The notes below the pieces were generated by a model. It did no database searches. It worked only from the letters and a program-made list of their open reading frames with translations, and was not told where the DNA came from. From assembly GCA_033439765.1 (NCBI GenBank), contig JAULSN010000005.1:930001-994000 (forward strand): a stretch of DNA of 64,000 nucleotides, given 5' to 3'. Numbering within the stretch: position 1 is the stretch's first letter; the number at the start of each line of letters is the position of its first letter. Source of the DNA: Lasiosphaeria ovina (lineage: Eukaryota > Ascomycota > Sordariomycetes > Sordariales > Lasiosphaeriaceae). Positions 46,253 to 56,724 of the stretch are shown one piece after another. Position numbers and translations under genes: made by a program.

Positions 46253-47154
46253 TGATCATTCTCACAGGGAGCAAAACGGGTTGTTGCTAACGGGACGTTG
46301 GAATTACAAGGGACAAAGGACAAACCTGCATCAGGCGGGCGACACGGAACTTTCGGTGTTTCGCTCGCCGCTGCTGGGGGGAAGGAGGAGGGAAAGTAGG
46401 AAGCGTGGGAGTGGTGTTCATCATGATGGTAACCGTGGGTGATGGCTTGCTCAACATGAGCCCGCGCCGCGCCTTTGCGTTTAACCGTTCTCGAGAGCTC
46501 GTCTCGCGATATATGCCGGCGCCATCCAAACACCGCGCCGCGTCGCGGTGTTTCTGGTGGACGCGATGCCGATTGAAGCAGGCGGGTGCTGCCCTGGCGA
46601 TTGGGGGGGGGGCAACCCCACCACCGGACCCAACCCCCGCCAGAGAAGCAGCCCCGCAATGAGCTCAACGCTCGCACCAAAGGACCCTCAACTGGTCTGT
46701 GCTTCAATCCGCTCCTGGCCAAAGAATCAATCTGTGGGGGAAACGAGAAAAACCCCCACCACATTTATTTTTATCTCAAGATAAAAAAAAAGATAAAAAC
46801 GAGACAGTCAAGCACAATCAAGCAAGCCAGCAAATGGCCTGCGGCTTGCTGATGTCAATTGGCATAGTTCTCAAACTCGAGCTATTCTAACAACAAAGAA
46901 TTTTTTTTTTGAGTGCGTCTCCTCCGACTGTCAAAACGTCCTCGGCTACTGTACAAGGTACGTCGGCGTCTAAGCGTTACAGCTCACCGCCCATGAAATA
47001 CCATATTTTACAACCAAAACTACCGCATTCGCTGGCTGCACCGCTCCAAGCGCTGGCAACGTAGTTGTACCGCAACTGCACCTCGTCGCCGTCGCCAACG
47101 TTAATATACTTCCAAATATGGTAATTGCGCATTTTCCTAGGAGTCTTCGGCTGC

Positions 47155-47273
47155 CCTGCCCTCACTGCCTGCCCTCACTGCCTGCCCTCACTGCCTGCCC
47201 TCACTGCGTACCCTCACTGCCCTGACTGCCCTGACTGCCCTGACTGCCCTGACTGCCCTGACTGCCCTGACTG
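47155..47273. repeat. Compound minisatellite: 13-bp then 9-bp units
   Basis: Five 13-bp units (CCTGCCCTCACTG, the fifth changed to CGTACCCTCACTG) run directly into six perfect 9-bp units (CCCTGACTG) from 47220 on. Confidence 0.93.
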
Positions 47274-50200
47274 CCCCATCTTCAAGTCGTCGACAGCCCT
47301 GTCAACCGACTTGGACTGGCAACCCTACAACAGGTAGTCCTGCCTGTCTGTTTCTTCCAGTACGCAACCACGAGGACCCTCGAGTGAGGGCTTTGCAGGT
47401 AATAGACTGTATTCCACGTCGTTGACGAAGTCGTCAACGGCGCCCACGATGCTTTTTTAGTAGTGGAAGGTTGGTTGTAGTGGAATGGTATGGGCTAGGC
47501 TACGTTGTGGTGAAAAGTGGTAAATTACTATGTCTAATCTTGGATGTACTGGCGGGCCTGGGGGTGTGGACAGGGTTAGGGTTATATATGGCAAATTACA
47601 GTATTTTGGGGAGTCGGAGGAGACGCACTCTTTTCTTTGCTTCTTCCCATGTTTCGATGCAACCATGCAGGCTCGGGCTTGATTGACTTTAATCGCTTAC
47701 CTTTTGCCAGTGTTCGCATCGCAGGCTACATGCAGTCAGGAGTCTGACTTTACCTCGCTTTGCCCACCCAAGCTGACGGTCCACTCCATTACTCTGCCAT
47801 ATCGAAATTCCATAATCAGAACGGAATTGAGCGCATGTCGTGGTGTCCGACGCTAAATTATCGGTCTTGGCCCCCGTCGCGGGCGGAATCGGTGTCGGCT
47901 TCTCCGAGAGCCGCCGTCGGAGCCCGATATTTCGGAGGTGTCGGCAATCAGCCCGGAGCTTGTATGTCATCCGCCGCGCAAGTGCCTGGATAGTGCGCTC
48001 CGATGGACGACTGTCCGAACCCACAGATCCGATGAGTGCCCCTCTCATCGGCTCGCGGTGAACGATAATTAGTGCATCGCGCAATTACGCCCCGTGCTTT
48101 CGAGATCGGCATCACGTGTGGGCGCTGGAGATGGGGATAGTTTGCTGCGACCCTCAGACTCGCTCCACTTTTTTTTTTCCGGATTTTGGAAGGCCGTGAC
48201 GCTCCTCGATCAGCATACCTAGATAATGCGGTTTTGTGACAGCTCCTGCACCGACGGGAGCGCTGCCACCTGGTTCATTTGCTGTTCTGGTTGTTAGTCT
48301 GTCCCGACGTTGAGCGCTCCCTAATGTTGCACTCATACGAGCGATTGAGCGAGAGTAGACGGTCTTCGGGGGCCTTCAGACATCTTACACCCACGCTATT
48401 GATTCGTTGATAAACCGAAGAGGGGAGGGACGCTCGGCGTTGCTATGGCCTTGATTCGACTTCCTCATCAGCTTAACATATCGCACTGCGCAGTCGCGGC
48501 GATGAGGCTTACCAACCGAGCACCAAGACTTTGTAATCACGGTAACCCAGACCTTCGAAGTTACTGGGAGGACGACTGCCCCTGAGTCGTGCGACGTGTT
48601 GATGAAAAGCGTGGAGGTCCAAGGCGGGCGGTGGTGCTGCTTGGCCTACTTTAAAGGACAAAACAATACTTGCTTAGAGAGATTTGAAGACTGCGAGCTG
48701 GGAGATTGGTGGTGGCAACAGACTTGATAAAAGCTCTTAGAACGGATACTTGATCTGCAGGTTCACGCCGCGACCTAATAATGAATTTAATGAATTGGAT
48801 AATACAGAGTTACAGACCTCATTATAATGGGGTTAAGTGTTTCAAATCACCTTCCCTGTTGCTGCTCGGATGAGCAGCGGCAAAGCTCAAGTAGCTGGAT
48901 TTGATTGATTCTGTTGGCGTCTTCTCTCAGTCTGCCCCTGATATGGACCGCAGGAGAAATGGCCGGAGGTATACCTTCCTTATCCGTACAAGACCTAAGA
49001 CGAATAAGCTCTCGGGAGCATAAAGGGGGGTCGAATTCGAAGATTGCTGTCTAGACGGGGACTGAAGTTGCGAGCCACCTCCTGTGAGCGACCATGCTGG
49101 AGTCTGATACGGGCCATTGGGTGCTGGCCGGGGTGTGCTAGCCATTCGGGGAGGCTGTGGCTGTGATGGAGGGTGACACAAAGGGGGGAGGGGGAGAAGG
49201 GGGGCGGCAGATCACAATCAGAGGGTGGCCAGTCGCAGTGGGTGTATCTATACGATTTGCTGTAGTGGATTGGGTGCGACATATATAGACATGTTCGTAG
49301 ACTCGTGAGTCGGGGTGAGCAGAAGAGGCTCATGCCGAGACCGAGACTGTGTGGGCACGACGTTGAGCGGATTCGACTGGAATTACCTACACAAAAGGTA
49401 TTCGCTCGGGGGGATTCACTCCGACGTGATGTACATACAAGAGTTACAGCCTGATCCAGGCCATAGGAGACTCGAGGCCAACCGGAGAGGCGACCCCAGT
49501 ATGAATGGCACTCCGAATCTCAACCAGGGCTGAGGCTTTTTCTCTTATTAGGGCGCGTTGAGAAGGCGCTAGGGCTGAAGTTCTGAACCCGTGGGGTTGG
49601 TTCCATTGATCTGAGACACGAAGACAACCAAGCGGGGGAAAAGGGGTGGGTGCACTCGGGACTCGAGGCTGCATGGACAGACCAGCCTAGATAGGCTGCG
49701 CCCCCAATATGCTCCTCTGCGGCCTGCCCAAGTCGGTCAGGGTTGCCTTTCTCGACCTTGCCCGATTGCAAAGCATGATTAACTAATAAATTGGCATTTG
49801 TTTGTAATGGTAAGCACGGAATTTGGCCAAGCAGCGTGTTTGCCTCTCCACCATCCCATCACACCACCAGCCCGTTGGGGGAAATTCGGCACATTTTGGT
49901 GGCGCTGGGTCACGACGAGAGCGGCCTGCTGGATGGTCAAAGTGGTGACTGCCGAGGGTGCCCGGTGGGGATTTTCTCTGCAGCGGGAATCGGCTGCACA
50001 CCTCCCGTCCGGCCTGGCCGCCCAGAACTGACCAAAACAGCAGATGAATGACATCAGAGCCGGCATCCACTCCTTCTGGAATGCCAAACGATAGGAGACC
50101 AGCGCAGGCGGGAACCAGAGCTCGAATGAAGGCGCCGATAGCGCGGTTGCCAGGCGCGTAACCCTTGGAGGGGTTGGAGGGGCAGTGGGCCCATCACAGC

Positions 50201-50745
50201 GCAGAGCCGGGGTCTTGGCAGCTGGGCCTGCTTTTGAGGCGCTGTTCGCGACCCCGGTCCCCCCACAATCCTTTTTGCAACCTCTCGCCGTCGCGGGCTC
50301 CTGCCAATTCGATTGGCCCGACACAAAGATTTTGCATCCAATCCGGCACCACGGCCAGGGCAGCAACGTGTTGACAGGGACAATGTTTGCAGGGCAGCCC
50401 GGAAATAGGCCTCGAGGGCCGCCTCTTGATTCGCTGCCAGGACTCTGAGTAAGGCCTCTCTCTCGTAGCCAGCCAGTCGCATCCCGCGGCCCGATGCTTT
50501 ATTTACCACAACCTACTCACTGGGCTTGGCTTGGGTTCGGCCTGCCCTGTCTGGTCTCGATGCTCCATGGATGATGCTCGAGTGATCGGGGGCAGGCCGC
50601 AGAACAAAACTGGCAACATCCCAATCGTGAATCGGCCTCGGAGTCTGGTGACTGCCTCTTCAAGACTCCCGTCACCCTGGACGAGCCTCCAATGTTTCGT
50701 CTGTGCCCCTGCGGGCGTGTGACATAGTTGGAAGCAGTGCTACTG

Positions 50746-50779
50746 CCGCTGCCACTGCCACTGCCACTGCCACTGCCAC
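50746..50779. repeat. (GCCACT)n tract before the receptor gene
   Basis: Imperfect hexanucleotide repeat that would encode Ala-Thr if the coding region extended upstream, but no in-frame ATG precedes it, so it is taken as leader. Confidence 0.85.
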
Positions 50780-50795
50780 CGCCGAGCAAGTCAAG

Positions 50796-52294
50796 ATGCA
50801 CGCCGGACTGTCCCTGGCCGTCACCGTGTGGGTCCTGACGGGCATCTCCCTTTTTCTCCTCGCTCTACGGCTCTACACGCGCCTGCGCATCGTGCGCTTC
50901 GTCGGCGCCGAGGACTACCTCTACGTCTGCACCGGCGTCTTCCTGCTCGCCTTTGCCGGCTGCCTGCAGGTCGCCGTCTACTATGGCCTGGGCCGCAGCT
51001 TTTGGACCCTGTCGGTGGACGACTCGTCGCGCGCCATCTTCTGGACCTATGTGGCGAACACATTCGCCATCGCCGGCAACGCCATGGCCAAGCTGTCCAT
51101 GGGCTTCTTCCTGCTGCGCGTCGTCCAGCTGCGCGGCCAAAAGGCCGCCCTGTGGCTGCTCATCGTCGTCACCGCCGGCACTTCCTTCGCCCTGGTCGTC
51201 ATGCTCTGGAACCAGACCACGCCGAGGAAAGCGAGCTGGGATCCGCTGCGCACCCCCGGCAAGTGGAACATTCAAATCCAGCCCATGAGCGTGGGGCTCG
51301 GAGGTAAGCAGTCGTAAAAATGCTCGGCTCTTGCCTGGTGATTGATTGCTAACTAGTGCGTGTCAGGTTGGTCGAGCGCCTGCGATTTCTTCTTTGCCAT
51401 TTTCCCCTGGATATTCATCTGGTCGCTTCGGATGCCCCGGCGAGACAAGATCATGTTGGCTGGCGGCATGAGTCTCGGCGTCATGTAAGACCGTCTTCAC
51501 TCTGCAGCTGTCTAGAGTTGGGTTGGCTAACACTGCCTGACTAGCGCTGGAGCGTGTGGGATTATCAGAACGGTGGTGTTATCGCGGCTAGACATCATGG
51601 ACTACACACGTGAGTTGCATCCCATTGAGGCCCAAGGCGATCGCTGACGGGAGTCATAGTCAACTTCGCACCCTATTTTGTGTGGGCTGGTGCCGAGATT
51701 GCCGTCGCAATGGTGTGTCTCGGAATCCCAACCCTACGCCCCCTCTACCTCAAGCACCGCGGCCGGAGCATCGGATATGGCGACAGGCGGCACACCCACG
51801 CCAGTGACCCAGAGCTGCCTCAATTCGACATGGTCGACCAGAAACACGCCGGCCCGTCACAGGAGCCGCAACACGGGGCGCAGGGCCAGACCCCGCAGGA
51901 CCACAAACAACAAGACCATCCGCAGGACCTGCAACAGGATCACAAACAACAAGCCATTCTCCCCGCCAGCCCGCCTCCCAGCTACATGCGCGACTCTACG
52001 TCGTCACACACCATGGTGGAGCCCGATCCGAGCCCGGAGCCTCTGCCAGTATTAGAGAAGCCCCTGAATGCCTACTTGAGGGGGCGCGACAGCGTCGACG
52101 ACATACTCGGCCTGTACGACGCCGAGCGCAGCGGGAGCCGGGGGCGGACAGTGAGCAGGAGCAACAACAGCAACAAAAGCAATAGCACCAATAACAGCAA
52201 GACGAGCCTCTACGCTCCGGGAGTGATATGGGTCAGGAACGAAGTCTTGGTCGAGGTGGAGCACGACCACAGGAACTGGCCCCTGACGAACTAA
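50796..52294 (+). CDS. PTH11/SAT4-like seven-transmembrane protein
   Basis: Predicted 441 residues. Exons: 50796-51303, 51367-51484, 51545-51609, 51660-52294 (442 codons with stop; introns 63, 60 and 50 nt). Seven hydrophobic helices can be placed between residues about 5 and 245, starting with VWVLTGISLFLLALRLYTRL and followed by the family motif GAEDYLYV; helix 7 is FVWAGAEIAVAMVCLGIPTL and leads to RPLYLKHRG. This is the rhodopsin/SAT4 fold of fungal PTH11-type receptors. The cytoplasmic tail (about 250-441) is hydrophilic, with Gln/His-, Ser- and Asn-rich runs. Unlike classical PTH11 it has no N-terminal CFEM domain, but a separate CFEM-like protein gene lies 580 bp downstream on the same strand. 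Ligand and G-protein coupling are unknown. The N-terminus is short and its start is the first in-frame ATG. Confidence 0.88.
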
Positions 52295-52873
52295 TTAGAC
52301 AGACTCCTCTTAGACGAGACGCAGACTTCATTCACCGATCGCCACACGGCGAGACGGTGTTGTGCCGGACAGGTGGATTATTTTTGGAGTTTTGGAACTG
52401 GCGTACATTGGAAACGGATACCCTGTCGCTTGTCGAGTCTGAAGCCTGTTGTCTGTTTGCTATTTCTCTCTATTTGGACAATTAGTTCATTACATCTAAT
52501 TACAGCGACAGCAACCGCGACGCAGTTGAGTCGGCGGTGACATTTTTTGACGGCTTTCTATGTGGCGTTATACCCGGTTGCAGTGTTTCGAGTCCCTCAC
52601 CGAGTTTCCAAATGTCTGGGAGTGCATGACAGCTGAAAAGGCGGCGCTAGGCTGAAGCAAGGAAGAGGCTCAACCACCAATGAAATCACCAGTCTTGGCG
52701 CGGAAAATGCCTCGTGGCAAAGCAAAGACGCCTAGTGCGGCTCTCGTGCAGAGCAAGCACTGCGAAGCCGGCATTCCACCGTATATAATGGTCTTGGCGC
52801 TCGCCCATCCATGCCGAGCCCAACTTGCTATCTCGGCAACTTGACACCTCCTCCCGTGTGTCTCGCCGCAACC
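52295..52873. other. Intergenic between receptor and CFEM-like genes
   Basis: Tandem same-strand spacing of 580 bp, no gene seen. A TATATAA-like stretch (about 52783-52790) about 85 bp upstream of the next ATG may be its TATA element. Confidence 0.4.
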
Positions 52874-54195
52874 ATGGCGCGCCTCTTCTTCGCCATCAGC
52901 GGCATGTGCATATTGCTGCTGCTGCTACTGCCACCGACAACACTGGCCCTGCAGCGCGCGCCTCCCCCGCACCCGTACCCGCTGGCGCCGCGGATCACGG
53001 CGGCCCCCGCCGTCGTCGTCCGGCGGCAGTCCGGGCTCACGCCGCAGTGCGCGCTGTCGTGCATCGAGGACGCGCGCACGCAGTCGACCGACTGCGCCTA
53101 CGGCGACCTCAACTGCCTCTGCACGGGCCAGAACGGCGCCGACGTGGCACTCGGCAGCACGCCGTGCATGTTCAGCGCGTGCGGCCGCATCGCCGCGTTG
53201 AGTGCGTTCCTTCCATTTATTGTTTGAAATATTAATTAACGACGAGCTGGCTGACGGTTTTTCTTCTCTGCGCAGGCGTCTTCACCCAGAACTTCTTCGC
53301 CTGCTCCTCGTTCCTCTACTCCGAGGCCAGCCAGCTCGGCCAGACCGTCTCGATCCTGAGCACGATCCACACCACCGTCAGCGGCATCCCCGTCGCCTTC
53401 CCCATCGTCGCCCCGCTCAAGACGGACGGCGCGACCGCTGCTACCGCCGTCGCCACCGTCGCGAGGACCACGGCTGGCGGTAGAGCCACGGCTGCCGCCA
53501 CCGCCCCGGGCGCTGGTTCCGGCAGCGGGTCAGGGACTGGGACTGGGACGGGGACTGGGACGGGGACTGGGACGGGGACTGGGTCAGGAGCTGGGTCAGG
53601 AACTGGGTCAGACAGCGGGTCCGGCAGTACCTTTGGCGGCGTTGGCGACGGCGCTGGCGGCGGCGGTTCCTCACCTACCGACGGCGGCGACGACAGCTCG
53701 TCCGCACTGCCGGCGGGCGCAATAGCCGGCATCGTCGTCGGGTGTGTCGTGGGCACGCTCGCGTGCTCGGCCGTCGTGTTTGCGGTCCTGTGGCGCCAGA
53801 GAAAGGCCAAGAAGGCTGCCGCTGCGGCGGCCGACGAGGCTGCTGCTGCCGCTCCTGGCCCTGGCCCTGTTCCCGGCAGCACCAAGTCAGAGCTCGAGAG
53901 CCGCAGCGTCGCCTCGGGCCCGCCGCCGGGATACCCTGGCCCGGGGAGCGTGTCGCCGCTGTCCCACGGAAACACATGGTACCAGCCCCCAGCTGCTGCG
54001 CAGGGGGCACACATGGGCGAGGGCCAAGTCGCGCCGGCTTCCCCGCCGCCGCCGAGCGTCGCGGCGGTTTCCGAGGTGTCGGGAGCGGGTGTGGGGCCAC
54101 GGGAACTGGGCGGTGCGCCGCAGCCTGGGGCCGAGTTGCCGGCCCAGCCGTACGGCTACGCGCCGTACGAGATGCCGCCGGGCAGCGGGAGATGA
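52874..54195 (+). CDS. CFEM-like, single-pass membrane protein
   Basis: Predicted 415 residues. Exons 52874-53201 and 53276-54195 (416 codons with stop; 74-nt intron, phase 1). A strong signal peptide covers residues 1-26 (CILLLLLLPPTTLA). The head (about 55-118) has eight cysteines: CALSC, DC, NCLC, PC, AC and FFAC, the pattern of a CFEM domain; the intron falls just before the last cysteine. After it come an Ala/Thr-rich region and a Gly-Thr/Gly-Ser repeat (about 190-225), a transmembrane helix (about 257-283, AIAGIVVGCVVGTLACSAVV), a basic stop-transfer RQRKAKK and a Pro/Gly-rich cytoplasmic tail of about 120 residues. CFEM proteins serve in haem/iron capture, adhesion or signalling; the tail here suggests a sensor or anchor rather than a GPI protein. 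Confidence 0.85.
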
Positions 54196-55154
54196 TCAGT
54201 CACCCGTATATATGTTGGAGTGTGTGCTTATGTCTACCTTGGGTTTTTTTTGGTTTGGACACCATCAAAATGTTAATAGCTACGTAGGGAGTATTAGTCG
54301 CCATCCCGATGGCTTCTCGTTGAGCAAACTTGTTGCTACGTCCACGGCATTGTTAACGGCGAGATTATGTCGCGGCTCCTTGGTTCTGATGGTGTTGAAT
54401 TTGTTGACGTGCCCCCACCGGCACCACATTCCACACCCCGTGCAGGACACGGGATCGCCACGCCATCCACAATTACCATAAACTCCGAGGCAAGCCGGAA
54501 CTTACCAAACAGCCTGCACTCGGAATAATATACGCGGACGCGCGGACGGGATTGTTCTATCTGTCGGATGGTGCGGAAACCACTCTTCTCAAACCCCCGC
54601 ACCCACAGTTACACACACACAGCACCAGCTGGGCTTGGCGAAACGCTCTCGAACCTGCTCAAACACTATAAGGCCTGCTGTCGTGCCACCACTTGAGAAG
54701 AAAATGATCTTGCTTGTTAATGTGTAATTTTCCGAGGTTATTTGTCCGAGGCCGTTGTGCAATATCAAGAGTCGTGGCTGTACGGTTCTGCCTGAATGGT
54801 GATGATACTTGGTTGGCGTCGTGGTGTTTTCTTGCTAAATATCAGAGAGAGAACAAATGCCGTGGCGCGCAATTCGAGGTCTATCTATTCTGAAAGTCTG
54901 GTGATTTCCATGTGGCACGATGTTGTTCGGTCTGCTTAGAGGAAGTGGTTGGGTGCTTGTTTATTTTGTGATGTTTGCTTGCCATTGCATGCGCAGCACG
55001 CGACTTCGACATGTACCTAATCATGAATCCGCAGGCTGGGGTTGTGCATAAGAAGGACCGCGTTAGACCTCGAAATCACAGAATCCCAGAGATCACCAGC
55101 AAAGAAGACCCAACCAGCCTCAGACCTAACCAGACCAACAACTAGCACCTCACC
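54196..55154. other. Intergenic
   Basis: No gene seen. The stretch is AT-richer than the flanking genes, and the last 100 bp are the presumed leader of the DJ-1-like gene. Confidence 0.4.
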
Positions 55155-56018
55155 ATGTGTCAAGCTCTCCGTCCCATCGCCCTCCTATTCCTCTCCCTCC
55201 TCACCCCAACCCTCGCCCGCCCCAAACTCCCGCCCCTCCCAAGCAACACGACCTTCCCGACGCACTACGCCGTCGTGGTCTGGCCGTCGTTCGCCCTCGG
55301 CGACGCCTTCGGGCCTATCGACGTCCTCAACGCGCTGACGTACTGGTACCCCCAACTCGGGATGCACCTCTCCGTCCTCTCCGCAACGCTCGACCCCGTG
55401 TCGACGCGCCTGCTCGCCGGCAGCGTGGTGCCCGACGAGGCCAACGCCACCGTGCTCCCGCCGGGCGATTTCGGCCAGGCGGTGCTGCCGACCGACACGC
55501 TGGCCGCCGTGCTCGCGCGCAACGGCTCCGCCTGGGTCGAGCCCTACCCGCCTGACGGCGTCTCGCCACCCAACAGAGCCCTCGCCCCCATCGACGTTCT
55601 CCTCGTGCCCGGCGGCGCGGCGCTGCAGCGCGACCGCTCCGCCGAGGCCGCGTTCGTGCGCGCGCTGTACCCGCGCCTGCGCGGCGTCTTCAGCGTGTGC
55701 ACGGGCGCGGCGGTGCTCGCGCGCGCGGGCGTTCTGGGCGGCCGCCGCGCGACCAGCAGCAAGCAGGACTGGCGCCACACCGTGGCCACGCCGACGCCCG
55801 CCGGGGAAGCTGCCGTGCGCTGGGTGCGCGAGGCGAGGTGGGTCAGGGATGGGAACGTCTGGACGGCGGCTGGGCCGACTGCGGGCATCGATGCCATGTA
55901 TGCGTGGGTCGAGAGCGTGTTTGGACGGGACGTCGCCGAGTATCTGGCGGATGCCATGGAGCATGTCCGCTGGCGCGATGGCGATTATAATCCGTTTGCT
56001 GACGTGTGGGACGAGTGA
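55155..56018 (+). CDS. Secreted DJ-1/PfpI-family protein
   Basis: Single exon, 287 residues. Residues 1-21 form a signal peptide (LRPIALLFLSLLTPTLARP). The mature part has the class I glutamine-amidotransferase-like fold of the DJ-1/PfpI family: a first strand YAVVVWPSF, GPIDVLNALTYW, VLLVPGG, and the nucleophile elbow GVFSVCTGAAVLARAGVLGG with candidate nucleophile Cys182, followed by RATSSKQDWRH and the late ATAGIDAMYAW-like AAGPTAGIDAMYAWVE. This order matches the isocyanide-hydratase-like and AraC-associated subgroup. Two or more N-glycosylation sites (SNTTF, EANATV, RNGSAW) fit secretion. Most DJ-1 proteins are cytosolic, so the leader is notable, although secreted members exist in fungi. 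Reaction unknown. Confidence 0.9.
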   Translation: MCQALRPIALLFLSLLTPTLARPKLPPLPSNTTFPTHYAVVVWPSFALGDAFGPIDVLNALTYWYPQLGMHLSVLSATLDPVSTRLLAGSVVPDEANATVLPPGDFGQAVLPTDTLAAVLARNGSAWVEPYPPDGVSPPNRALAPIDVLLVPGGAALQRDRSAEAAFVRALYPRLRGVFSVCTGAAVLARAGVLGGRRATSSKQDWRHTVATPTPAGEAAVRWVREARWVRDGNVWTAAGPTAGIDAMYAWVESVFGRDVAEYLADAMEHVRWRDGDYNPFADVWDE

Positions 56019-56172
56019 TGTCTGAGGTCTCTCAAGGCGGTGTTGTCTGTGTGTTGTGATTAGTCTAGAACTAGGGCAAAATTTAAAGTGTCATGATAAT
56101 TATGCCGTTGATTGTTCATTGCTAACGTTACGTAGTTATGTTGGGTATTAGATAGTATCCATGGATCCTTAG

Positions 56173-56430
56173 ATGATCCGCGACAAGGCCGTCGAGGGAA
56201 CCGACGAGGCAAAAAGGCTGATCCAGGGGGTGAAGCAAGTCGCTCCCAAGATCAAAAGCGTGGCCATCTCGGTGGACGGGAGGGAACTGGTCCATACCGG
56301 TCCTGTGATGTTCGAGGTGGTGGTAGAGCACGAGGGCAAGACGGGGAGACTGGAGAAGAAGTGGGCGCCGCTGCAGACGCCGGCGGCGCTCTATCGGGAT
56401 GTCATGACGGGCTGGTTGGGGTTCGAATAG
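56173..56430 (+). CDS. Small ORF, unknown, possible gene remnant
   Basis: 85 codons with the same GC-rich third-position bias as the real genes of the window, so probably coding now or recently. It is hydrophilic with a SVAISVDGRELVHTGPVMF strand-like core and ends WLGFE. The ATG is directly preceded by CCTTAG, which could be a splice acceptor, so it may be the last exon of a longer gene, yet the 150 bp upstream holds no good exon. No family recognised. Confidence 0.45.
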   Translation: MIRDKAVEGTDEAKRLIQGVKQVAPKIKSVAISVDGRELVHTGPVMFEVVVEHEGKTGRLEKKWAPLQTPAALYRDVMTGWLGFE

Positions 56431-56724
56431 GTTCTGAGATTTTGACTGGAGGAGAAGATACGTGGTTAATGTCAATACTTTATCCCCTTATCCATCCCAT
56501 GACCCCTATTCCAGGTCCAGTTTTAGTCCAGACTAGACTGGGGGCGTATTCGCTTGATCGCCAAGCACAGCACCCACCAGCAACATCCCGGATTGTGGGG
56601 CCGACCAACGGCCGAAGGAGCAACCGCTGATTAATCCACGGACCAACGTCGTAATGCGTAACGGCTGCCAAGTTGACATGGCATTTTCCTCAGCTTTGCT
56701 AAATGCGCCTGATTAACAACCAAT

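Larger units (their letters stand above)
46253..50795. other. Longest gene-poor stretch of the window
   Basis: About 4.5 kb with no convincing gene on either strand. It has a compound tandem repeat at 47155-47273 and a GCCACT tract at 50746-50779 just upstream of the receptor gene. Frames of 60-250 codons overlap in several phases without motifs. It may contain decayed sequence or long regulatory regions. Confidence 0.4.

Noticed and set aside
50703..50795. N-terminal extension of the receptor with Ala-Thr repeats
   Set aside because: The extension has no ATG in frame; the first in-frame ATG is at 50796, right before helix 1.
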